Of a DNA stretch of 62,946 nt, positions 1 through 8,563 are shown one piece after another; position 1 is the stretch's first letter, and every line of letters begins with the position of its first letter. Made by a program: the position numbers and the translations under genes. Origin of the DNA: Streptomyces cacaoi (lineage in GTDB: Bacteria; Actinomycetota; Actinomycetes; Streptomycetales; Streptomycetaceae); the NCBI RefSeq assembly GCF_006539165.1, contig NZ_BJMM01000042.1, forward strand, positions 1-62,946. Direction: 5' to 3'. The notes beneath the pieces were generated by a model. The model was not told where the DNA came from and ran no database searches. It worked only from the letters and a program-made list of their open reading frames with translations.

Positions 1-627
1 GACGCCGGGCGGAACGCGCAGGCGGCCGATCCGGACGCCCGGGCCGCGCTGGAGCGTGCGGCCCGCCGGCTGGACGCGCTCGCCGGCCCGGGGGAGGGCG
101 CCGACGAGGTCGAACTGATGCTCAGGCAGGGGCCGCCGGAGCCGGGCAGGGCCGCGGCCAGGGAGGAAGCGGTGCGCGCCTGGGAAGCGGCCTACTGGGC
201 CGGTGCACCGCCCGGCGCGCACCGAGTCGTCACCGGCCCGCGCCCCTCGCTGTTCAGCTGCTTCAACCAGGCCGACCTGCTGATCTCGGATGTCTCCTCC
301 GTCGTCTCCGACCACCTCAGCAGCGAGAAGCCGTACGCCGTGGCCAACACCAGCGGCATGACGGAGGAGGAGTTCCGCGCGGCGTTTCCCACCGTCCGCG
401 CCGCGACGGTCCTGGGCCCGGACGGCGCCGGGGTGCCCGGGCTGCTGCGTACCGTCCGCGCCCCCGGGCCCGACCCGCTCGCGCCGGCGCGCGCGGCCCT
501 GAAGGTGCGCCTGCTCGGCCCGGCCGAGCCCCCGTCGCTGGTGCGGTTCGGCCGGGCCGTCCGTGCGCTCGCCGCCCAGGCGGAGGCCCGGCAGCGGCGC
601 GCGGAAGCCCGCGAGCCGCTCGCCTGA
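1..627 (+). CDS. TagF-like glycerophosphotransferase-type protein, C-terminal part (5' end outside window)
   Basis: The reading frame is open from the first base and ends with TGA at 625-627, so only the last 208 residues are present. Residues around base 270-345 (ADLLISDVSSVVSDHL) match the D-x-S-S acceptor/phosphate region of the CDP-glycerol:poly(glycerophosphate) glycerophosphotransferase family (TagF/TarF). That family transfers polyol-phosphate units from CDP-activated donors on the cytoplasmic membrane face during teichoic-acid assembly. The tail after base 480 is Ala/Arg-rich and carries no motif I recognise. It is convergent with the GT4 gene at 660-3359, with a 32 bp gap. The N-terminal domain is not visible, so membrane segments or a fused GT2 domain cannot be excluded. 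Family placement is fairly secure; substrate is unknown. Confidence 0.75.
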   Translation, partial: DAGRNAQAADPDARAALERAARRLDALAGPGEGADEVELMLRQGPPEPGRAAAREEAVRAWEAAYWAGAPPGAHRVVTGPRPSLFSCFNQADLLISDVSSVVSDHLSSEKPYAVANTSGMTEEEFRAAFPTVRAATVLGPDGAGVPGLLRTVRAPGPDPLAPARAALKVRLLGPAEPPSLVRFGRAVRALAAQAEARQRRAEAREPLA

Positions 628-659
628 CCCGGGCCTCGGCCTCGCCCCCCCGGGCGGGG

Positions 660-3359
660 TCAGCTCCCGGCCCGGCCGCCTCCTGTGCCGGCCGCCGCCG
701 TCCGCGACTGCTCCTGCTCAGGGCGTGCACCGGTGGCGCCCGGCTGTTCCTGCGGCACCGTGTGCAGCGTGAGCACGAGGTTGTTGTTGACCGAGAAGTA
801 CAGCTGGACGGCGAGATCGCTGCCGCCCAGCCGGGCCCGCGGGGTGACATCGGTCTTCTTGCGGTCGGGAAGGTCGCCCAGCAGCCGGCCCATCCGCACC
901 GGCGCGAGCCCCTCGCCGGGTCTGAGCCACAGGTCCCAGACGCCCTTGCCGGCCCCCTCGGCGAAGGCGGCCGGCAGTTCGTACGGCAGCTCGACGACGA
1001 CCTCGTCTCCGGCGGCGGGCGGCGCTCCGGTCTCGTCCGCTGCCGCCGGGGGCCGTCCGGTCCCGTCCGCCGTCGGCCCCGGCCCGATCACGCCGTTGTC
1101 CGGGCCGAACTCCCCGGGAAGCTCGCCCAGCGCCCGCTCCCGCGCCGGGGACGGGCTCCCGCCGAACCTGCCCGGCAGCTCGAACGCGCGCCGCTCGGCG
1201 TTCTTGCCGCGCGGTACCGCCACGAGCGCCGGGCCGCCCGCCGGTTCGGTACGGCCCGCCAGCAGGGACGCGTGCGCCGCCTCGCCGTACAGCGCGGCAC
1301 GCAGGGTGTAGCCGCGGGCGTCCAGCGCGATGGAGGTGACCTCGGCGTGCCCGGCGCGGCGCCAGGCGCGGACCGCGAGATAGCCGTCACTGGTCGTGTA
1401 CGGCGTCCACGGGGTGAGGGCGCCGCCCGGGCCGATCGGCGCGGGCAGGGTCAACAGCCGTGCGGTCTCCACGAGTTCGGCACGGACGCGGCGGCGCTTG
1501 CCGTCGGAGGCGCGCTCGACGTAGGCGTCCCAGCGTGCCTCGGCGAGATGGGTGCCCGAGCGCGGGACGCGGACCTCCGTCCAGCCGTCCGCGGCCTGGT
1601 CGCGGGCCGGGAGCGGGAAGCGGACGGCCGGTTCGCCCTCCCGGTGCCGGGCGGTCAGCACCAGGGCCGAGCGCTGCCGGGGCAGCCGTTCGGCACGCAG
1701 CCGCACCACGAGCGAGCCGTCGTCGGCGACGCGCACCCAGGCCGTCGGACGTGCGAACGCGCCGCCGCGTGCCTTCCGCCACGCCCGCACCCGGCGGACG
1801 ACGGGCCGCAGCACCGGCGCGGCCAGCCGGCGCAGGGACATCCGCGGGCGCGGGACGGCCGCCCCGCCCGCGCGCCCCTCCGCTGTCCCGGAACCCCGCG
1901 CGGACGACCGCGTGCCGGGGGCGCCGGAGGTCTGTCCGGCGGCCTTGCCGGACGCCGCGGTCTCCGCGGTGGCCGCCGCTTCGGCAGCGGCGTTCCCGGC
2001 GGTGGCGTTCCCTGCGGCGGCCCGCGCGGCGGCGGAAGCCCTCCCCGCACCGGCCGCCCCCGCGGCACCGGCGGCGTTCGCCGCACCCGCGGGCGCCGCC
2101 GCACCGCTCGCACCGGCCGCGCCCGGCGGCATGAGCGGGGCGTCGGCGGTCGGTGCGGGGGCGTTCGGGGCGCCCAGGGTGCCGGCGGCCGCGCGCGCCC
2201 TGAGCAGCTGTTCGATCAGTTCCTCGTACTCGCCCGCGATCCGCCGGGGCGCGTACCGCTCGGCCTTCTCCAGGGCGGCCTGTCCCATCCGGTGCCGCAG
2301 CCGCGGGTCCTCGATGAGCTGGAGCAGCGCGTCGGCGTAGGCACGGATGTTCGTCTGTTCGTCGTCGCCGAGCGGGGAGAGCAGCCCGTCCTGCCCGTTG
2401 GCGATGATCTCCCCCGGGCCGTAGCGGCAGTCCGTGCTGACCACCGGGACGCCGCAGTGCATCGCCTCCACCAGCGTCATCCCGAAGGACTCGGCGTCGG
2501 AGGAGACGGCGGCCACGGCGCCCTTGGCCCACTCCGTCTCGATCGGGGAGTGCGCGCCCATGAGGAACGCCCGGTCGTAGAGGCCGAGTTCGTTGATCAG
2601 CGCGCGCAGCGCCGCGTGCTGCGGTCCGCGCCCGTACAGCCGCAGCGACCACTCCGGGTGCTCGCGCGCGACGAGTGCGAAGGCCCGCAGCAGCCGGTCG
2701 TACCGCTTGACCTTGATCAGCCGCCCGGCCGCCACGACGAGCCGCGCCCGGCCGTCGGAGGGCTCGACCGGCGTCTGCGGCACGGCGTTCGGGACGCAGG
2801 TGATGTGCGTGGTGGTGTCCGGCAGGGCGGCGCGGTAGTCGGCGGCGTCCGCGTAGGAGACGGTGACGAAGGCGTCCAGGTGCCGGATCGCCGCGTCCTG
2901 GTGGGTGCGGATGTGCGGGTTGTGCATCGCGTGGGTCAGATGTTCCTGGCCGATGCGCAGATAGGAGCCGGTGCCGTAGGCGGCGAGGTAGTCGTTGACC
3001 TTCGGCCGGGTGCCGATGACGACGTCGGCCCGCAGGGTGCTCAGCAGTTCGCGGACGCGGACGTCCACGAGGCGGGTCGAGATGCCCCGCCGGAGGTGGT
3101 CGGCGCCCTCGGTGAACCGTTCGCTGGGGCGCTGGTGGAGCGGGTCGTCCCCGTCGTATCCGGGGGAGGAGCGGCGCAGGTCGATCAGAGAGGTCAGGGT
3201 GACGCGCGGGTCGAAGGTGAGCGCCGGCTCCTCGCGGGCCCTGCGCAGACTGACGACCTCGACCTGGTGACGGTCGGCCAGCGCCCGGGAGAGATTGACC
3301 GTCGACCTGATCGTCCCGCCGATTCCGTAGGCATTGTCCAGCAGGAACACGATCTTCAT
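660..3359 (-). CDS. GT4 family glycosyltransferase with long C-terminal accessory domain
   Basis: The protein has 899 residues. The first 385 form a GT-B glycosyltransferase: an N-terminal G-I-G-G-T motif near residues 12-16, then VVAAGRLIKVKRYDRLL and the E-S-F-G-M-T-L-V-E-A-M signature, the E-x7-E nucleotide-sugar site of GT4 enzymes. Residues about 390-500 are an Ala/Gly-rich, probably disordered linker. Residues about 520-899 look beta-rich, resembling accessory domains of large teichoic-acid glycosyltransferases. It probably adds sugar from an NDP-sugar to a wall polymer at the inner membrane face. The ATG at 3357-3359 has only a weak purine stretch (GAAAGCAG) upstream. It is monocistronic, facing the gene ending at 627 and divergent from the acyltransferase at 3815. 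Donor and acceptor cannot be told from sequence. Confidence 0.85.
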   Translation of the reverse strand: MKIVFLLDNAYGIGGTIRSTVNLSRALADRHQVEVVSLRRAREEPALTFDPRVTLTSLIDLRRSSPGYDGDDPLHQRPSERFTEGADHLRRGISTRLVDVRVRELLSTLRADVVIGTRPKVNDYLAAYGTGSYLRIGQEHLTHAMHNPHIRTHQDAAIRHLDAFVTVSYADAADYRAALPDTTTHITCVPNAVPQTPVEPSDGRARLVVAAGRLIKVKRYDRLLRAFALVAREHPEWSLRLYGRGPQHAALRALINELGLYDRAFLMGAHSPIETEWAKGAVAAVSSDAESFGMTLVEAMHCGVPVVSTDCRYGPGEIIANGQDGLLSPLGDDEQTNIRAYADALLQLIEDPRLRHRMGQAALEKAERYAPRRIAGEYEELIEQLLRARAAAGTLGAPNAPAPTADAPLMPPGAAGASGAAAPAGAANAAGAAGAAGAGRASAAARAAAGNATAGNAAAEAAATAETAASGKAAGQTSGAPGTRSSARGSGTAEGRAGGAAVPRPRMSLRRLAAPVLRPVVRRVRAWRKARGGAFARPTAWVRVADDGSLVVRLRAERLPRQRSALVLTARHREGEPAVRFPLPARDQAADGWTEVRVPRSGTHLAEARWDAYVERASDGKRRRVRAELVETARLLTLPAPIGPGGALTPWTPYTTSDGYLAVRAWRRAGHAEVTSIALDARGYTLRAALYGEAAHASLLAGRTEPAGGPALVAVPRGKNAERRAFELPGRFGGSPSPARERALGELPGEFGPDNGVIGPGPTADGTGRPPAAADETGAPPAAGDEVVVELPYELPAAFAEGAGKGVWDLWLRPGEGLAPVRMGRLLGDLPDRKKTDVTPRARLGGSDLAVQLYFSVNNNLVLTLHTVPQEQPGATGARPEQEQSRTAAAGTGGGRAGS

Positions 3360-3814
3360 CGAGGGCTGCTTTCTGTCGCTGTTCTATCGCTGTGGTGTCG
3401 CTGTCGTGTCGTTTCCGTGTCGCTTTTCTGCCGTTTTTCCTGCACGGCCGGTCGGCTGTCGTATGCGGTGGTGCGGCCGGTGCGGGTGGTGTAGGGGAGC
3501 GGTCCGGCGGCGGCCTGCCGTGCGGTGCGGCATCGCGCCCGCTCAGCGGCGGACAGCCGGGAGTCAGCCGGGAGAAGGGTCCGAAGGAGTATGTGCTCGG
3601 TTGCTGTCCGGTCTGTACCGCTATGACGGGTTCTGTCCTTCGTTCGGCGCAGCGGCGGCATGCCGCGCCCGGCCTGTGGAAAACCGCGCCTACTGTCTGA
3701 TCAATGGTTTTCGAGACCACCGACCGAGCCGGGCCGGGCGGCACGCCGGCCCGGCCCCGCACGGGCAGCGGTCACGCGGCGCTCGCCCGGAACGAGTGAG
3801 CCGAGGACGGCGTG
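3360..3814. other. Divergent intergenic region with short TGTCGCTG-like repeats
   Basis: This 455 bp gap separates the GT4 gene (minus) from the acyltransferase gene (plus), so it must hold promoters for both. Positions about 3370-3440 contain several imperfect copies of TGTCGCT separated by T-rich spacers, unusual in this GC-rich context. I see no convincing -35/-10 pair or coding frame. The acyltransferase ribosome-binding site GAGGA lies at 3803-3807. Confidence 0.4.
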
Positions 3815-5188
3815 ATGGCCTGGGAACCTTCGACCGATACCCGAGCGGCGACCGGGGCTTCCGCTCCCTCGCCCGATGCCGCAGCCCGCTTCTCCTATCT
3901 CTCGGAGGCCGGCGCGGCGCCGTTCGCTCCGCCCTCGCTCGCGCCCGCGTGGGAGCGGCGGCCCGGCGGAGTGGGGACGGCCGGAGTGGAAGGTTCCGGG
4001 GCCGCGCGGGCGGCCGGGCCCGCCGCACCGGAACGGCCGGGCACCGCGCCGGCCGGGGCCGGGGCCGCACGGGCGCGGCGCCCTAACGGCTCCTCGGCCA
4101 CCGGGGCGCAGGGTCGCGACCCGTTCCTCGACAACGCGAAGTTCCTGCTGACCGTCCTGGTCGTGATGGGGCACAACTGGATCCCCGTCGTCGACGCGAA
4201 GACCGAGGGGATGCCGGCCGTCAAGGCCGCCTTCCTGCTCGTGTACGCCATCCACATGCCGGGCCTGGTGCTGCTGTGCGGGTATCTGTCCCGCGGATTC
4301 GACGGGCGGCCCGAGCAGGTGCGGTCGCTGCTCGGCCGGATCCTGCTGCCGTACCTCCTGTTCGAGGCCGCCTACTCCGGCGTCTACACGCTCTTCTGGG
4401 ACCAGCCCTTCCGGTTCACCCCGAGCGTCCCGCGCTATCTGTGCTGGTTTCTGGTGGCGCTCTTCCTCTGGCGGCTGTCGGTGCCGCTGTGGCGGGCCGT
4501 GCGCAGGCCGGTGGCGATCGCCGCGGCCGTCTCCGTGCTGGCCGGCTTCACCGACCTCGGCGGTGAACTCGCGCTGCCGCGCGTCCTGATGCTGCTGCCC
4601 TGGTTCGTGCTCGGGCTGCGGCTGCGGCCCGAGCATCTGCGTCCGCTGCGCAACCCGGCGGCGCGCCGCTGGGCGCTCCCGGTGATGGTCGCCGGCGGCG
4701 CAGGGGCCTGGTGGGTGGCGCCGCGGGTGAGCCGGCACTGGCTGCTGATGGACGCGGGCAGCGCCGATCTGGGCGTGCAGCCGCTGGTGTACGCCGGGAT
4801 GCGGATCGCGCTGTTCGGCGTCAGCGCCGTGCTCATCGCCGCCTTCCTCGCCCTCGTCCCCTCCCGGCGGACCGGCTTCACGGCGCTCGGCGCCTGCACG
4901 CTCTACCCGTTCCTGCTGCACGGGCTGCTGGTCAAGACGGTGGAGGGGCTCGGCGGATACGAGCCGGTGAAGGCCGGCGGGGCGCTGGCGGTGGCGGGAA
5001 CGACGGTGCTGGCCGGGCTCGTCGCCGTGCTGCTGTGTGCGCCTCCCGTCCGGCGGGTGCTGTGGCCGCTCGTCGAGCCCTACCGGCTGCGCGGGCTGCG
5101 GCTGGGCATCCGCAGGGCGGCGGAGCGGGACGAGCGCGCGCCGTCCGGCCCGGGCCCCGCGCCCCGCCGGGCACACAACGCGGGCTGA
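3815..5188 (+). CDS. Acyltransferase family 3 membrane protein (sugar/polymer O-acyltransferase)
   Basis: The 457-residue protein begins with about 100 disordered Ala/Pro-rich residues. The integral membrane acyltransferase-3 domain follows, starting at DPFLDNAKFLLTVLVVMGHNW; the conserved His of this NodX/OafA-type family is in the G-H-N motif. About ten hydrophobic segments follow, then a basic cytoplasmic tail. Such enzymes move acetyl or other acyl groups across the membrane onto sugars, so O-acylation of the wall polymer made by the neighbours is the natural role. A GTG at 3812 directly precedes the ATG at 3815. I choose ATG because GAGGA (3803-3807) sits 7 nt upstream. It precedes the methyltransferase at 5330 on the same strand with a 141 bp gap. 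Acyl donor and acceptor are unknown. Confidence 0.85.
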   Translation: MAWEPSTDTRAATGASAPSPDAAARFSYLSEAGAAPFAPPSLAPAWERRPGGVGTAGVEGSGAARAAGPAAPERPGTAPAGAGAARARRPNGSSATGAQGRDPFLDNAKFLLTVLVVMGHNWIPVVDAKTEGMPAVKAAFLLVYAIHMPGLVLLCGYLSRGFDGRPEQVRSLLGRILLPYLLFEAAYSGVYTLFWDQPFRFTPSVPRYLCWFLVALFLWRLSVPLWRAVRRPVAIAAAVSVLAGFTDLGGELALPRVLMLLPWFVLGLRLRPEHLRPLRNPAARRWALPVMVAGGAGAWWVAPRVSRHWLLMDAGSADLGVQPLVYAGMRIALFGVSAVLIAAFLALVPSRRTGFTALGACTLYPFLLHGLLVKTVEGLGGYEPVKAGGALAVAGTTVLAGLVAVLLCAPPVRRVLWPLVEPYRLRGLRLGIRRAAERDERAPSGPGPAPRRAHNAG

Positions 5189-5260
5189 ACATCCGGTAGC
5201 CGGGCGACGGCGGCGCGCGGAAGGTCTCCCCACGCGTCCGCTCAGGGAGTGCGCCGGTCT

Positions 5261-5298
5261 GTTCGAGGGGCCTATACAGGGCTCCAGGCCCCTCGAAC
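5261..5298 (+). promoter_or_regulatory. Perfect 13-bp inverted repeat upstream of the methyltransferase gene
   Basis: GTTCGAGGGGCCT at 5261-5273 is exactly mirrored by AGGCCCCTCGAAC at 5286-5298 with a 12 nt spacer. It lies between the acyltransferase stop (5188) and the methyltransferase ATG (5330), 15 nt before the GAGGAG ribosome-binding site. It could be a terminator-like hairpin, an attenuator or a dimeric repressor site. The lack of a following T run and its nearness to a start codon favour a regulatory role. Confidence 0.6.
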
Positions 5299-5329
5299 GC
5301 CACGTGTCAGCAGAGGAGACCCACTCCCC

Positions 5330-6265
5330 ATGAGCACCGCAGCGACCTCAGCCGCGGACGCGGACCGGCCCGGCGAGCACCTGCCGGAGCCCCGCTCCTT
5401 CTACGACGTCCCCGGCTGGTTCTACCGCACCGACGTCATCCTGTTCGACTGGTTCCTGCGGCGGCAGCGGCAGTTGCGCGAGCGCGGCGATCTGCTGGAG
5501 ATGGGCGCCTACATGGGCAAGAGCGCCGTGATGATGCGCTCCTACCTGGAGCCGGACGAGCGCTTCACGGTGTGCGACCTGTTCGACTCCGAGGCGCCCG
5601 ACGAGGCCAACGGGCGGGAGATGCGCGGCTCCTACGCCACGCTCACCCGGCGCGCGTTCGAATCCAACTTCCTCGCCTTCCACGACGAGTTGCCGCGCAT
5701 CGTGCAGGCGCCCACGTCGGTGGTCCCGCGCGAGGTCGAGCCCGCCAGCTGCCGGTTCGTGCACGTCGACGCCTCGCATCTGTACGAGCACGTGCGCGGC
5801 GACATCGCGGCGGCCCGGCAGGCGCTGCGGCCCGGCGGGATCGTCGTGCTGGACGACTACCGCTCCGAGCACACGCCGGGGGTGGCGTGTGCGACCTGGC
5901 AGGCGGTGCTGGAGAGCGGGCTGCGGCCGGTCTGCGTCTCCGGGCACAAGTTCTACGGCACCTGGGGCGAGGCGGAGCCCTGGCAGGACGCGCTGCACAC
6001 GGCGCTGCGGGAGCGCGGCAAGTGCTGGTTGCAGTGGCAGGAGGTCGCGGACCGGCGGCTGTTGCTGGTCGGCGCGCGCAAGGCCGACCCGCCGCCGGTG
6101 CCGGAGTCGCGGCACGCACCGGCCGGCGGCCCGTCCGACGCCGCCCCGTCCACGGTCGGCCGGCCGCGGGTGCCCCGCCCGCGTGCGCTCGCGCGTGAGC
6201 TGCTGCCGCCGGTGGTCACACGGGCCCTGGTGCGGCTGCGCGACGGCCGGAGTCCGGGGCGCTGA
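5330..6265 (+). CDS. Class I SAM-dependent methyltransferase
   Basis: The 311-residue protein has a Rossmann-type SAM-binding motif (LLEMGAYMGKSAVMM, near residues 50-65) and an acidic loop (FTVCDLFDSEAPDE). Later motifs are FVHVDASHLYEHV and RPGGIVVLDDYRS, typical of Methyltransf_24/CmcI-like O-methyltransferases. A hydrophilic C-terminal 50 residues is variable. In this context it probably methylates a sugar of the wall polymer or its lipid-linked precursor in the cytoplasm; this is inferred from neighbours only. The upstream in-frame ATG at 5249 is rejected because the ATG at 5330 has GAGGAG at 5313-5318 and starts just before the conserved domain. It is convergent with the AftB-like gene ending at 6322. 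Confidence 0.85.
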   Translation: MSTAATSAADADRPGEHLPEPRSFYDVPGWFYRTDVILFDWFLRRQRQLRERGDLLEMGAYMGKSAVMMRSYLEPDERFTVCDLFDSEAPDEANGREMRGSYATLTRRAFESNFLAFHDELPRIVQAPTSVVPREVEPASCRFVHVDASHLYEHVRGDIAAARQALRPGGIVVLDDYRSEHTPGVACATWQAVLESGLRPVCVSGHKFYGTWGEAEPWQDALHTALRERGKCWLQWQEVADRRLLLVGARKADPPPVPESRHAPAGGPSDAAPSTVGRPRVPRPRALARELLPPVVTRALVRLRDGRSPGR

Positions 6266-6321
6266 CGGGCGGCGGGCCGGGCGGTCGGCGGCGCCGGGCG
6301 GCAGGAGCGGGCGCCGGTGCG

Positions 6322-8286
6322 TCAGCGGCAGAGGGCGCGTTCGGCCTCCAGCGGGTCGGCGGGGATGCGCAGCCGGGTGCGTTCCCAGGCGCCGGTGAGG
6401 TTGTCGACGAAGCGGCCCGGGCTCATCGGTTCCCGTACGGAGGCGAGGAGTTCGGGCAGCGGCCCGCAGGTGAGCGCGTGCCGGGCGGCGGCGACGCGGC
6501 GCGGGTCGACCCCGTACGGGACGGGCGTGCCGGGTGCGGTGAGGTCGGCGAGCACCCAGGCGCGGTCGAGGGGCTTCTCGTGTCCGGCCTTGCGGTCGTG
6601 GGTGGGCAGGGTGTGGGCGCCCAGCGGGTTGGCGAGGCCGAGCAGATCGACGGCCCGGGCGTCCAGGGGCAGCACGGCCCCGGCGTTGCCCAGCCGGGCC
6701 TCGGCTCCGGCGGCCGGCCCCGGCACGTGCGGGGCGAGCGGCAGCACCGGGTAGCCCTTGTCGTTCGGCAGCCGCAGCACCAGGCCGCGGGTGCCGTCGT
6801 GCAGGGTGCGGCGCACGGCCGAGGTGAAGGGCCGGGGCCGCTCGGTGTGCGCGGACTGGGTGACGGGGTGTGCGCCGAGGCTGCGGGCGTAGACGGTGTG
6901 CGAGTCGTAGACGATGCGGCGGCCCGGCATGTCCAGCGGCGGCCGCAGCAGGGCGAGGCAGACGGCGCCCCACACGGTGACGGCCACGGTCAGCAGGGCG
7001 CCGGCGCGGCCGTAGGGGATCAGGAAGAGCGGCAGCAGCAGGAGGAAGAGGGCCGGCAGGACCATCCGGCCGTGCATGAAGTCGCCGCCGATCTTGACGA
7101 CGAAGAACGCCGACAGCAGGCCCGCCACCACGGGCGCGGCGATCAGGACGGCGTCCGCGTGGCGTGCGGCGTCCCGGGGGCCGCGCCGACCCGCGGCAGC
7201 CGGGAGACCGAGCGCCGCGCCCGCCTCCCCGGCCGCGCTCGTCCGCCGGGCCGGGTGCGCTGACCGGGCGGTGCCCGCCGCGTGGGCGGTGCCCGCCGTG
7301 CGTGCTGCGCGTGCTGTGCGGACCGTGTGGAAGACGTGGGCGGCCACCAGCGCCAGCGGGATCCACAGGGCGTACGGGAGCAGTGTGTTGAGCAGGTAGT
7401 CCCAGCCGTAGCCCCACTGTGTGCCGGCGGCCTCCTTGGCGAGGGCCGGGAGCGGGACGAGGACGCCGTAGTACCCGGCGCGGAAGATCTCGTAGCCGAC
7501 GGGGAGCGCGCCGGCCGCGCAGATCCAGCCGAGCGCCGTGCGCGCGGTGCGGCCCCGTCCGGCCGCGGAGGGGTCGGGGGACGGTCCCGCGGGCCGGCGC
7601 ATCAGCCACAGGGCGGCGAGGAACAGCAGGCCAGCGGGGGCCAGATCGGGCCGGACGAGGGGTGCGAGGCCGAAGACGAACGCGGTCAGCGCCAGGGGCG
7701 GACGGCGGCGCACGGCGGTGTCGTCGAGCCCGGCGCGGGCGCGGACCAGAAGCCACCAGGAGCCGCCGAGCCAGGCGAACGAGAGCCCCGTCTCCAGCCC
7801 CGAGGTGGCGTAGTCCCAGGTGGCGCAGAGCGGCAGCAGGAGCAGCACCCCGAACGGCAGCAGCGCGCCGGACGGGCGGTGCAGCCGGATCAGTCGGCGG
7901 GTGCCGTCCAGCGCGAGCAGATATCCGGCGACGGTCAGCACCAGGCCCAGCGCGACGGCCAGCCGCAGCGGGTCGGTGATGCCGGGGACGGTGCCGCCGG
8001 CGGCCAGGAGCCACTGCCACAGGGTTCCGGTGGAGGACTCGGCACGCTCACCGACGTTGAAGACGGGGCCGTTGCCCGCGAGGATCTGGCGGACCGCGCG
8101 GGTGTAGATCAGCGCGTCGTCGTTGGTCCAGCGGTGCCGGTGGCCGAGGACGAGGACGGTCGCGCCGCAGGCGGTGATCGCCAGCGCGTTCCAGCGTTGC
8201 ACCAGCGTGCCCGGCAGGCCGAACGGCCGTGCGGCGCGGGTGGGTTGGGGGACGGGAAGCTCTTCCGTTCGGGCCAGGTCGTCCAT
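6322..8286 (-). CDS. AftB-like GT-C membrane glycosyltransferase (putative arabinosyltransferase)
   Basis: The 654-residue polytopic protein has about ten hydrophobic segments in its first 420 residues and a soluble extracytoplasmic C-terminal domain. The first loop reads RHRWTNDDALIYTRAVRQ, then LAGNGPVFNVGERAE. This is very like mycobacterial AftB (Rv3805c), in which the paired Asp residues are the GT-C metal/donor site. AftB adds terminal beta-1,2-arabinofuranose from decaprenyl-phospho-arabinose outside the membrane. Homologues of the enzymes that make that donor lie at 27793-31951, supporting a pentosyl-transfer role. The ATG at 8286 is preferred over GTG at 8295: a GAAGG site precedes it, and GTG overlaps that site. 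It is divergent from the acetyltransferase at 8564. The acceptor must differ from arabinogalactan, which Streptomyces lacks. Confidence 0.8.
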   Translation of the reverse strand: MDDLARTEELPVPQPTRAARPFGLPGTLVQRWNALAITACGATVLVLGHRHRWTNDDALIYTRAVRQILAGNGPVFNVGERAESSTGTLWQWLLAAGGTVPGITDPLRLAVALGLVLTVAGYLLALDGTRRLIRLHRPSGALLPFGVLLLLPLCATWDYATSGLETGLSFAWLGGSWWLLVRARAGLDDTAVRRRPPLALTAFVFGLAPLVRPDLAPAGLLFLAALWLMRRPAGPSPDPSAAGRGRTARTALGWICAAGALPVGYEIFRAGYYGVLVPLPALAKEAAGTQWGYGWDYLLNTLLPYALWIPLALVAAHVFHTVRTARAARTAGTAHAAGTARSAHPARRTSAAGEAGAALGLPAAAGRRGPRDAARHADAVLIAAPVVAGLLSAFFVVKIGGDFMHGRMVLPALFLLLLPLFLIPYGRAGALLTVAVTVWGAVCLALLRPPLDMPGRRIVYDSHTVYARSLGAHPVTQSAHTERPRPFTSAVRRTLHDGTRGLVLRLPNDKGYPVLPLAPHVPGPAAGAEARLGNAGAVLPLDARAVDLLGLANPLGAHTLPTHDRKAGHEKPLDRAWVLADLTAPGTPVPYGVDPRRVAAARHALTCGPLPELLASVREPMSPGRFVDNLTGAWERTRLRIPADPLEAERALCR

Positions 8287-8563
8287 GGCGCCCACCTTCG
8301 CCCGGTGCGTACGGGCCCCTCGCCCACCGGCGCGCGGCCCGTGCCCGGCTCACCCCCGCGGGGGACGCGCACCCGGCCAGGCGCACGCCCCGGGCCGCGC
8401 GCGCCCGCCCGGCCGTCCATGCTCGGAACGGGTGCGCGGCGCACGCGGCACACAGCACGCAGCGGGCGCCGGGCACCGGGGCCGGGCCCGGGCAGCGGAG
8501 CAGCGGACCGGCCGCAGGAGTACGGCGAGTACCAGCGCACAGAGCGCGGAGAGCGAGGCGCGC

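Noticed and set aside
762..3494. 910-residue open frame opposite the GT4 gene
   Set aside because: Antisense shadow caused by GC-rich codon bias. Composition is Arg/Gly/Pro-rich with no domain, and the GT4 motifs are on the other strand.
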